The notes beneath the pieces were generated by a model. The model worked only from the letters and a program-made list of their open reading frames with translations. It searched no databases and was not told where the DNA came from. Both the position numbers and the translations under genes were made by a program. Positions 15,537 through 22,137 of a DNA stretch of 64,000 nucleotides are shown here, piece after piece (within the stretch, counting starts at the first letter, position 1; every line of letters starts with the position of its first letter). This DNA is from Halopelagius inordinatus (GTDB lineage: Archaea > Halobacteriota > Halobacteria > Halobacteriales > Haloferacaceae): NCBI RefSeq assembly GCF_900113245.1, contig NZ_FOOQ01000004.1, positions 62,001 to 126,000 on the forward strand, given 5' to 3'.

Positions 15537-17216
15537 TTACTTGTCGTCTGTTTTGGTCGCGGTCTCGGTTTCGGTCGCTGTCTCGGTTTCGGTCGCTGTC
15601 TCGGTTTCGGTCTCTTCTTCGGTCTCAGTCTCGGTCTCTTCTTCGGTCTCAGTCTCGGTCTCTTCTTCGGTCTCAGTCTCGGTCTCTTCTTCGGTCTCCG
15701 TGTCTTCCTCTTCGGTCTCCGTGTCTTCCTCTTCGGTCTCTTCTTGTGCGTCCGCCTCCTGGCCGGAGGACGAGGAGTCGCCCGGGACCGGGCAACTCTC
15801 GGAGTCAGTGATTCCCGACGTAGAGACGTCGGATCCCTGGAAGATGGTCGCTTCGCCGCCGACGTTGATATTCGTATCCTCGATGGCGCTGTCGTCGCAG
15901 TCGCGGAAGAGGACACCGTGGCGGTCCCCGGTCAGATGGAGGCAACTGTTTCGGATGGTCGAGTCGTCGCGGTTCTCGATGGAGATGGCGGGTGTCGACC
16001 CCGAGGACGACCCGGTGACGCTCACGCCGTCGAGCGTGACGTTCCACGGCCGTTCGCTCGTCTCTCCGAGACGCGGGTCCCGAGGGTCGTCGGCGCGAAC
16101 GGCCGCCGCGTCGGCGTCGAGTCGGAACCGGCTGTCGCGGATGGTCGTCTCGCCCGCCGAACCGTCAATCCAGACGGCTGTCGTCTCCGAGGGGACCGAC
16201 TCGTAGATGAAGTCACACCCCTCGATGGAGCCGCCGTTTTCGCCTCTTTCGCCCGTCTCCCAGAGGATCGAGTTCGGGTTGATGAATCGGCCGTCGTTCT
16301 CGTCTGTGGCGTCGTCGGTATCGACGACGAACCGGCAGTTCTTCACGTGGCTCCCCTCGCCGCCGATGCGGAGCGACGCTTGGTTGTTGTTGACGAAAAG
16401 GGAGTCTTCGACTTTCACGTCTCCGGGGGCCGCGCGGGCGTAGATGGCGTTCGTCCCGGTGTTCTCGATGTGGGAGTTCCGGACGACCAACTCGCCGACG
16501 TGGTTGTCACCGAGCCAGATGCAGCCCTCGTTCTCGCCGTGCGGTCTGACGTCCGTCGGGCCCGTTCTGACGAGTCCATCGACGATAGCCCGACCGTCGG
16601 AATCGAGCGCCTGCGGGCTCAGGTTGTCGACGGCGCCGTCGTTTTCGATCGGGTTGTACCCGACGAAATGAACGTCCTGTACGCGGAGGCCGTCGTCTAG
16701 CTTCAGTACCAGTCCGAGACTGCCGTCTCGGTCGGATCCGTAGTCGAGAGCGACGTTCTCGACGAGGAGGCCGTTCCCTCCGTTCGTCTTCAGCAGATGC
16801 TTCGAGGCGCCCTCGTCGGAGACGAACCGGACGTCGGTCGGGTCGTCGCCCAGACCGCGAATTCCCCAGTTTCGGACGTCGTGTTCGGAGATGCTGTCCT
16901 TCCAGTAGTACTCGCCCGGCGGGAACTCGACGAGAGTATCGCCCTCTTCTATGGTCTCGGCTATCGCCGAATCGATCGGTTCGTCGCCGTCGGGGTCCAG
17001 TCCCAAGTCGTCGACGGCGTCGACCACGCGGTCGAACGAGATTCCGTGGCGCTCGGTGGCTGCAGCCGCCGAACTCGTCATCGACAGGCCGGTCAACCCG
17101 GCAGCGACCGCGGTTGCACTCATCTTCAGCGCGTCACGACGATGGAGACGACAACCGTCGTCGGTCTCTCCGTGGTCCCCGTTTTCCTCCTCGTCACGAG
17201 CCGTGTGTTCTGCCAT
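15537..17216 (-). CDS. Exported right-handed beta-helix protein with Thr/Glu stalk
   Basis: A 559-residue secreted protein. Seen: an N-terminus with a Tat-like motif (RRDALKMSATAVAAG) and a signal cleavage region ending SSAAAA near residue 52; a pectate-lyase-type beta-helix of about 400 residues with repeating short turns (IRGLGDDPTDVRFV, VVRNSHIENTGTNAIYARA, IRNSCLHLTGDRHGVLFRD); then a low-complexity tail of about 90 residues made almost wholly of Thr and Glu with some Ala and Ser. No transmembrane anchor or PGF-type sorting motif follows the tail, so the protein is probably released or held in the S-layer. Beta-helices of this type bind or cut polysaccharides, but no lyase catalytic residues are evident. 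Confidence 0.82.
   Translation of the reverse strand: MAEHTARDEEENGDHGETDDGCRLHRRDALKMSATAVAAGLTGLSMTSSAAAATERHGISFDRVVDAVDDLGLDPDGDEPIDSAIAETIEEGDTLVEFPPGEYYWKDSISEHDVRNWGIRGLGDDPTDVRFVSDEGASKHLLKTNGGNGLLVENVALDYGSDRDGSLGLVLKLDDGLRVQDVHFVGYNPIENDGAVDNLSPQALDSDGRAIVDGLVRTGPTDVRPHGENEGCIWLGDNHVGELVVRNSHIENTGTNAIYARAAPGDVKVEDSLFVNNNQASLRIGGEGSHVKNCRFVVDTDDATDENDGRFINPNSILWETGERGENGGSIEGCDFIYESVPSETTAVWIDGSAGETTIRDSRFRLDADAAAVRADDPRDPRLGETSERPWNVTLDGVSVTGSSSGSTPAISIENRDDSTIRNSCLHLTGDRHGVLFRDCDDSAIEDTNINVGGEATIFQGSDVSTSGITDSESCPVPGDSSSSGQEADAQEETEEEDTETEEEDTETEEETETETEEETETETEEETETETEEETETETATETETATETETATKTDDK
15541..15745 (-). repeat. Tandem TC-rich repeats encoding the Thr/Glu stalk
   Basis: Short repeated units based on TCGGTCTC and TCTTCTTCGGTCTCAG recur with small changes through 15541-15745 and encode the repeated ETETEEE-like tail of the beta-helix protein. 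Near-identical units make copy-number change by slippage or recombination likely, so the stalk length may vary between strains and assemblies. Confidence 0.8.
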
Positions 17217-17864
17217 TCCAGCTACTCATCCATCTGTCCGTGTATATGGTTTTCGCATATATCTCGTTGAAAAGCAAATAAATGTAGAAGAGAACAAGAA
17301 ATAACCAGAGAATATTAGGAATTTGAGAGTGTATTCCAATCCTATCAGATTTGTCCCTGCCGAGTCGGGGCTATCGCGTTCGGACAGCCGAATCCGCCGC
17401 TTCGAACGACGCCGTCTCTCTTTTACGAGCGATACTGCACTCGGTTCAGAGATAATGGACCCCGGTTCGAGCGGTGGTGGTGTTGCCGGACTGTCGCCAC
17501 GAAAACAGAAGTGAATACGGTGATCATCGAATCGAGAAAATCAGTGCTGTCGAGTACCGACGCGAACAACAAGTCAAATTCTCCGGTTTCTAGAGGGTGG
17601 TTTCGGCCCCGTCACCCCGGGGGTAAACGGTGGGAAGACGACCCTCCATCGGGACATAATTTCGAACTATATCGAATAGATATCAATAACTCCCGGACGT
17701 TCGATAGTGAGTACCGAGCCGACCCCTCGACAGCACTCGCGCGCGGAATCTGTTGTATGTCAAAGGGAAGAATAGTCCATAGTATATTTGTGTATGTACA
17801 TCCAATCCGCCGTTATTTGGCTGTAGCTTCACAGATAAAGTTCGGTATCCCGGGGTCGTAGAAC
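17217..17864. other. Gene-poor, AT-richer region
   Basis: About 650 bases upstream of the beta-helix gene with lower GC content and scattered T/A runs. Short frames at 17323-17514 and 17511-17861 have codon use and composition unlike real genes here. A GC-rich near-palindrome, TCACCCCGGGGGTAAACGG, at 17612-17630 stands out and loosely resembles archaeal origin-recognition boxes, but it is single and no cdc6/orc1 gene is nearby. I see no tRNA or transposase remnant. The part close to 17216 should contain the beta-helix gene promoter. Confidence 0.5.
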
Positions 17865-17900
17865 AATATAAGTAGGGTTATGCTGATGTGTGCATGTAAC

Positions 17901-18084
17901 GTGAGTAGACTCCTTCGAGAGACGGCGGCGGCAATGTGGTGGGACGTTCGATGACCGGGGAGCACGCCCATCCGCCGACGCCGTGCCCGAGAACATCCAG
18001 CACGAACCGTCCGCACACTGCAGAGCAACAGACGAAACCACGATCGAATCGCTCACCGAGACCTACCGAAAACGAGAGAGCTGA
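17901..18084 (+). pseudogene. Small cysteine-containing protein gene with apparent frameshift
   Basis: A TATAA box at 17867-17871 is followed about 30 bases later by GTG 17901, a normal start for this organism. After three codons the frame must shift by one base (extra C at 17910) to read a protein-like segment: SFERRRRQCGGTFDDRG, then EPSAHCRATDETTIESLTET, ending at TGA 18082. A CGG turn and a later HC pair recall small haloarchaeal zinc-finger proteins, but the first expected Cys pair is incomplete. The third-position GC bias is weaker than in neighbours. It may be a decayed gene, a sequencing error, or chance; it lies directly upstream of the recombinase operon. Confidence 0.35.
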
Positions 18085-18179
18085 AATCCAGTCGGGCCAC
18101 CGTCGGTCGGCGACTCGGTCGACCCCGACGACCGGAATCGACGACAAAACCGAAATAGGCCGCAGACGGAGGAGTAGCC

Positions 18180-18602
18180 ATGTCGAGTGAGGGAGAAGAG
18201 CGAAAGACCGTACAGACGTACGTCCCCGCCTACCAGAAAGAACGGTGGGTCGAACACGCAGAGCGACTCGGGATGAGTCAAAGCGAGTTCGTCCGGACGA
18301 TGGTCCAAGCCGGACGCCGGGACTTCGAGGTGCCGGACCGGTCGTACGGCGGCGCGGAATCGGACGGCGACGACCCTGACGACGGCCGGACCAACGAGTT
18401 CGAAAAGAGCGTCCTCGACGCTCTCTCGGCGGCCGAACACCGGTCGTGGGACGAACTCCTCGAAACGTTGACCGAGGACGTCGAAGACCGACTCGACGAG
18501 ACGCTACAGGAGTTGCAGGCCGAAAACCGCGTCCAGTACAGCGGTCGACACGGCGGGTACACCGTCGCGTCCGATAGCGGAGAGAGAACCGATGGCCGTT
18601 GA
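18180..18602 (+). CDS. RHH-like plus winged-helix DNA-binding protein (DUF5805-like)
   Basis: A 140-residue protein. The N-terminal 45 residues (VQTYVPAYQKERWVEHAER followed by MSQSEFVRTMVQAGRR) look like a ribbon-helix-helix domain; an acidic linker leads to a C-terminal winged-helix-like part (VLDALSAAEHRSWDELLETL to RVQYSGRHGGYTV). I associate this architecture with haloarchaeal DUF5805 proteins. It is probably a regulator or accessory DNA-binding factor for the recombinase gene, which it overlaps by 11 bases, implying translational coupling. An A/T box (AAATAGG, about 18154-18160) lies 20-26 bases before the ATG. Confidence 0.8.
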   Translation: MSSEGEERKTVQTYVPAYQKERWVEHAERLGMSQSEFVRTMVQAGRRDFEVPDRSYGGAESDGDDPDDGRTNEFEKSVLDALSAAEHRSWDELLETLTEDVEDRLDETLQELQAENRVQYSGRHGGYTVASDSGERTDGR

Positions 18603-19647
18603 GACGGCCGACGGCGAGTCCGTCGAGGACCCGGTCGCGTACTTCCTCCAAGACATGATCTACCACGGGAAGACGGAGCGGACCAGGGACGCCTACGAGC
18701 GCGTTCTTCGGCGCTTCGAGGCGTTCCTCAGAGACCCCGAGTCGAACCCGGACGGCGCCCGAAAGCGCGTCGAGGCGGCGTCTCACCGCGACTGTATGGC
18801 GTGGATACACTCGCTTCGCCAGTCGGACGCCGCAGACAGCACAGTCGCGACGTACGCGTCCTACCTCCACCGCTTCTACGCGTACATGGCACAGGTCGGC
18901 GCGTTCGAGGCCAACCCGATGACGCTCGTCATGGAGGAGATGGACGAACAGATAGAGACAAACCCCTCCCGCCGGGAGATATCCCTCCCGGAGATGCGGC
19001 GGTTCCTCCGCGATATCCACCACCCCTTAGACTACGCTCTCGTCGTCACATTGCTCAAGACGGGGATGCGCGTCGGCGAACTCTGCAATCTCGACCTTCG
19101 GGACGTCTCACTCGCGGACGACACACCGCTCGGCGATGTATCGAGTCGCGCCCAACTCGACGGCCGCGGGCCGTCGCTGTACGTCTCCGCCGAACCGAAC
19201 GCCGGCGCGGTAGCGAACGGCGAGGAACGGACCGCCTCGAACAAGCGAAAGCGCTCCACCGTCGTCCCCGTAGATGACGAACTGGAAGCCGTGTTAGCCC
19301 GGTGGTTGGCCGTCCGCCCGGACGTTCAATCGCCCGCAGACCCCCTGTTCGTCAGTACGTCCGGCAGTTGGGGGAGACGGCTCACGCCGGATATGGTCCA
19401 CCACGTCGTCGAACGCCACGCCCGCGACGTCGGATGGCACCGCGCCGGCGGCAACGCGGAGGAGAACGTCACGCCGCACTACTTCCGGCACTTCTTCACT
19501 ACCCACCTCCGGGACCGAACCGGTGACCGCGGCATCGTCAAATACCTCCGCGGCGACGTCGGCGGCGACATCATAGACACGTACACCCACAACTGGGGTG
19601 ACCGAGTGCGAGAGACGTACGAGACACACATCTATTCGGTTTTTTGA
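18592..19647 (+). CDS. Tyrosine recombinase, XerC/D-integrase type
   Basis: A 351-residue site-specific recombinase. Seen: an N-terminal SAM-like core-binding domain (residues about 10-115, AYERVLRRFEAFLR) and a catalytic domain with the first Arg in TGMRVGELCNLDL, HYFRHFFTTHL supplying the HxxR pair, and the nucleophile Tyr in IIDTYTHNW near the C-terminus. The usual second His/Trp is not obvious: the segment before the Tyr reads LRGDVGGD where many relatives have LGH. Such variants exist among haloarchaeal recombinases. It overlaps the preceding DNA-binding protein gene. No prophage genes or att repeats flank it, so it may be a resident chromosomal recombinase rather than a phage integrase. 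Confidence 0.85.
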   Translation: MAVETADGESVEDPVAYFLQDMIYHGKTERTRDAYERVLRRFEAFLRDPESNPDGARKRVEAASHRDCMAWIHSLRQSDAADSTVATYASYLHRFYAYMAQVGAFEANPMTLVMEEMDEQIETNPSRREISLPEMRRFLRDIHHPLDYALVVTLLKTGMRVGELCNLDLRDVSLADDTPLGDVSSRAQLDGRGPSLYVSAEPNAGAVANGEERTASNKRKRSTVVPVDDELEAVLARWLAVRPDVQSPADPLFVSTSGSWGRRLTPDMVHHVVERHARDVGWHRAGGNAEENVTPHYFRHFFTTHLRDRTGDRGIVKYLRGDVGGDIIDTYTHNWGDRVRETYETHIYSVF

Positions 19648-19821
19648 CCGGTTCGGGCGTCCGATATCGGACTTGTGAATCCTATTTCGCTATATTGAAC
19701 CGGCGGCGGTCGTACTCGAACGCCGAGTCTCCGTCCCCTCGCAGAGCGCCGTCGTTGGAGGGAGTCGCGTCGAGTCGGCGCGAACCCGCGTTCGGCCCCG
19801 CCGGACGCCACCGCAGTCGTT

Positions 19822-19835
19822 TTAGGCTCGCCGAA
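19822..19835 (+). promoter_or_regulatory. DtxR/IdeR-like metal operator, distal copy
   Basis: TTAGGC-TC-GCCGAA is a near-perfect inverted repeat with the TTAGG half site typical of DtxR-family metal-dependent repressor operators (Idr in haloarchaea). It lies 43-56 bases before the ATG of the binding-protein gene, just upstream of its T-rich promoter element. Confidence 0.55.
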
Positions 19836-19857
19836 ATTCCGGAACTGGTTTAATTGA

Positions 19858-19871
19858 TTAGGCGAACCTAA
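19858..19871 (+). promoter_or_regulatory. DtxR/IdeR-like metal operator, proximal copy
   Basis: TTAGG-CGAA-CCTAA is a perfect 5-base inverted repeat in the DtxR-type pattern. It sits between the T/A-rich promoter element (about 19848-19855) and the ATG at 19878, where a bound repressor would block transcription initiation. Together with the distal copy, 36 bases upstream, it predicts repression of the downstream gene when iron (or manganese) is plentiful. Confidence 0.6.
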
Positions 19872-19877
19872 AAATCG

Positions 19878-21098
19878 ATGGCACGCGAACGCGACGCTCG
19901 GAGAGCACCGACTCGACGCGACTACGTGAAGTGCGGCGGCGCACTCGTCGCTGGCGGGTTGCTCGCGGGGTGTACGGGCGACGGAGCCGAACCGAACGCG
20001 ACGCAGACAGACGAGACGACCGAGTCCGAGGCGGCGACGCGGACGGACGAACCCGCAGACGGGTCGTACTCCGTGACGATGGCACCGATGGGGACGGTCG
20101 AGTTCGAGACGGTCCCTGAGAGCATCTTCACCCGACTCACCCACCTCGCCGGGATGGCGTTCGCACTCGGTCGCGGCGACGACGTCAACGCGATGCACGC
20201 TCCGGACTACTACGACGCGCTCTGGAACCAGTTTACGCCGCGTCTCGACGGCGTCTCGCTGGATTGGTCGGGACTGTACTCCTCGTGGAATCCGGGAAAA
20301 GAGAACCTCTACGAGTTAGACAGCGACGTCCACCTCGCGGACCCCGCGAGCCTCTTCGCACTCGACGGATGGAACATGGACGACGTAGCCGAGATACGGG
20401 AGAACGTCGGCCCGTGGTTCGGTAACAAGTTCAGCGATAGAAACGCGGAACCGCCCGCAGAGTGGGCCGAGAAGTACCAGTACTACGGACTCTGGGAGAT
20501 GTTCGAGAAGGTCGCGGGGGCGTTCCGCGAGGAGGCGCGCTACGAGGCCCTCGCGGAGGTTCGGAGCGAACTGCTCGCGACGGTGGACGAGAACCTTCCC
20601 CCGGCCGAGGAGCGACCGACCGTCGTGATGGCCGGGATGAGCGACGTAGAGAGTCCGTACGTCTACAACGTGGACACCCCCGGGTTCCTGACGGCGCACG
20701 TGCGCCCGTTCGGAGCGGTGGACGTACTCGGTGAGGATATCGACTCCGGCGCGCAGGTCGATATGGAGACGATGCTGGAAGCCGACCCGGACGTGATTCT
20801 CACGTTAGGCGGGATGCATCCGGACACGGACATGGCCGAGATTCGCCGCGGCTTCGAAGAACACTCGGTCGGCCGAGAACTCTCCGCGGTTCGAAACGGC
20901 CGCGTCTACGCGCAGGGGGCGCGCTATCAGGGACCGATACTGAACCTCTTCCAGACGGAGATGACCGCAAAACAGCTCTACCCCGACCGGTTCGGCGAGT
21001 GGCCGACGTACGAAGAGGGGCCGTACCCGGAGATAGCCGAGAGCGAACGCCTGTTCGACCGCGAACGGGTAGCCGGCGTCGTCCGCGGAGAGTTCTGA
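19878..21098 (+). CDS. Iron/siderophore-type ABC substrate-binding lipoprotein
   Basis: A 406-residue exported protein. Seen: Tat-like start (RRAPTRRDYVKCGG), hydrophobic segment with lipobox LLAGC near residue 33, Thr/Asp/Glu-rich linker, then a class III binding fold with long central helix, including TVEFETVPESIFTRLTHLAG and EADPDVILTLGGMHPDTDMAE, as in iron-siderophore or cobalamin receptors. It would capture an iron complex outside the membrane for an ABC importer encoded elsewhere; no permease or ATPase adjoins it. Two DtxR-like operators lie in the promoter, which supports an iron role. The ATG at 19878 is about 25 bases from the TTTAATTG element, so it is leaderless. Confidence 0.82.
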   Translation: MARERDARRAPTRRDYVKCGGALVAGGLLAGCTGDGAEPNATQTDETTESEAATRTDEPADGSYSVTMAPMGTVEFETVPESIFTRLTHLAGMAFALGRGDDVNAMHAPDYYDALWNQFTPRLDGVSLDWSGLYSSWNPGKENLYELDSDVHLADPASLFALDGWNMDDVAEIRENVGPWFGNKFSDRNAEPPAEWAEKYQYYGLWEMFEKVAGAFREEARYEALAEVRSELLATVDENLPPAEERPTVVMAGMSDVESPYVYNVDTPGFLTAHVRPFGAVDVLGEDIDSGAQVDMETMLEADPDVILTLGGMHPDTDMAEIRRGFEEHSVGRELSAVRNGRVYAQGARYQGPILNLFQTEMTAKQLYPDRFGEWPTYEEGPYPEIAESERLFDRERVAGVVRGEF

Positions 21099-21176
21099 CA
21101 GGCCCGTCCCGCGGAGACGGAGACGTCGAACGGCCGGTCGGCGGCGACGGCGGAGTTCGAGGGGCCGCCTCGGCCG

Positions 21177-22073
21177 TCAGACTGGAATCTCGGTCTCGAC
21201 GTCTTCGTCCGCGACGGCCGCCTTCACGCGTTCTGCGGCGGCGTCGGACTCGGCGACGTTCTCCATCAGCACCGTCTCGCTCGGGAACAGATGCTCACCG
21301 AGGACGAGTCCGTGGTCGCGGGCGGTAGAACCCGTCATCGTGAGGTAGACGCCGAGACCGACGTCCGCTATCGCGGCCTCCTCTTCGGCCGCGTCGTCGG
21401 GGTAAGCGAAGGTGACGCCGTCGAGTTGGCTCGTCCCGAGAACCGCCTCGACGAGTCGTTCGTACCGCGGCGAGATGCAGAGCGGTCCCTCGTAGCCTTC
21501 GACGAACGACCGGTCGAGGTCCGACCCCGGCGGCAGTATCTCGGGTTTGGCCATGAGCGTGTGGTAGACGGTGTCTCCGAGGCCGGAGACCACCCGAACG
21601 TCCGTGTCCATCGGGTCGATTCGGGCGTTGATGTCGGCGATGCTGCCGAGACCCTCCGCTCGCAGTTTGACGACCTCTTCGAGGACGAGGTCGGCGCTGT
21701 CGAACCCGAGGCCGAACTCGTGGGTGCGAAGCGCGCGGAACGGTTCCTCGCGGCCGACGAGGTGGACGGCCACACCGCCGACGTCGAGCGTCACGCTGTC
21801 GAAGACGACGCGGCGCGGCATCCCGTCTCGGTCGTCCCGGAGGAGAGTGTACTCGGGTTCCGAGGGGTCCGAGAGGTCGCTGTAGTCGGCGAGACGTTCG
21901 TACACGTCGCGTTCCGGATGGGCGTCGCCCTTGGTGACGGACTTCTCGTAGCGAAGCGTAGACGTGATTTCGTCCGCGAGTGCCGCGGCGTCGGCACACT
22001 CGGCGAAGCGCTCCAACACGGCTTCGAGGGGGCGTCCCTTGCGCGGAACGGCGACGCGCACCGTAGCGGTCAT
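21177..22073 (-). CDS. HisG-like phosphoribosyltransferase-fold protein of unknown role
   Basis: A 298-residue cytoplasmic protein. Its start, TATVRVAVPRKGRPLEAVLE, and its late segment, ADVGLGVYLTMTGSTARDHG then LFPSETVLMENV, resemble the opening and the phosphate-binding region of ATP phosphoribosyltransferase (HisG), but the middle (residues about 60-180) is unlike HisG and the order of blocks is stretched. It is probably a divergent periplasmic-binding/HisG-fold protein conserved in haloarchaea, ligand unknown. No other histidine gene is nearby. Start chosen at ATG 22073; four residues upstream in frame are possible. It follows a coiled-coil gene on the same strand by 64 bases. Confidence 0.6.
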   Translation of the reverse strand: MTATVRVAVPRKGRPLEAVLERFAECADAAALADEITSTLRYEKSVTKGDAHPERDVYERLADYSDLSDPSEPEYTLLRDDRDGMPRRVVFDSVTLDVGGVAVHLVGREEPFRALRTHEFGLGFDSADLVLEEVVKLRAEGLGSIADINARIDPMDTDVRVVSGLGDTVYHTLMAKPEILPPGSDLDRSFVEGYEGPLCISPRYERLVEAVLGTSQLDGVTFAYPDDAAEEEAAIADVGLGVYLTMTGSTARDHGLVLGEHLFPSETVLMENVAESDAAAERVKAAVADEDVETEIPV

Positions 22074-22137
22074 TGTCGAGTTCACGGACGCGGACGCTAA
22101 ACAGGTTGCGTTTCGGGCAGAACGGGAGAACGGCGGA

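Noticed and set aside
15541-15745. CRISPR-like spacing of repeats
   Set aside because: The units are short, in phase with codons and without unique spacers; they encode a Thr/Glu tail.
15438-16700. 420-codon plus-strand frame antisense to the beta-helix gene
   Set aside because: Low-complexity Leu/Gly/Phe runs come from reading the TC repeats; the opposite strand has a signal peptide and beta-helix repeats.
17511-17861. 116-codon plus-strand frame in the gene-poor gap
   Set aside because: Codon use lacks the G/C third-position bias and no domain is visible.
18180-19860. Prophage or integrative element around the recombinase
   Set aside because: No capsid, replication or conjugation genes, no flanking tRNA or direct repeats seen.
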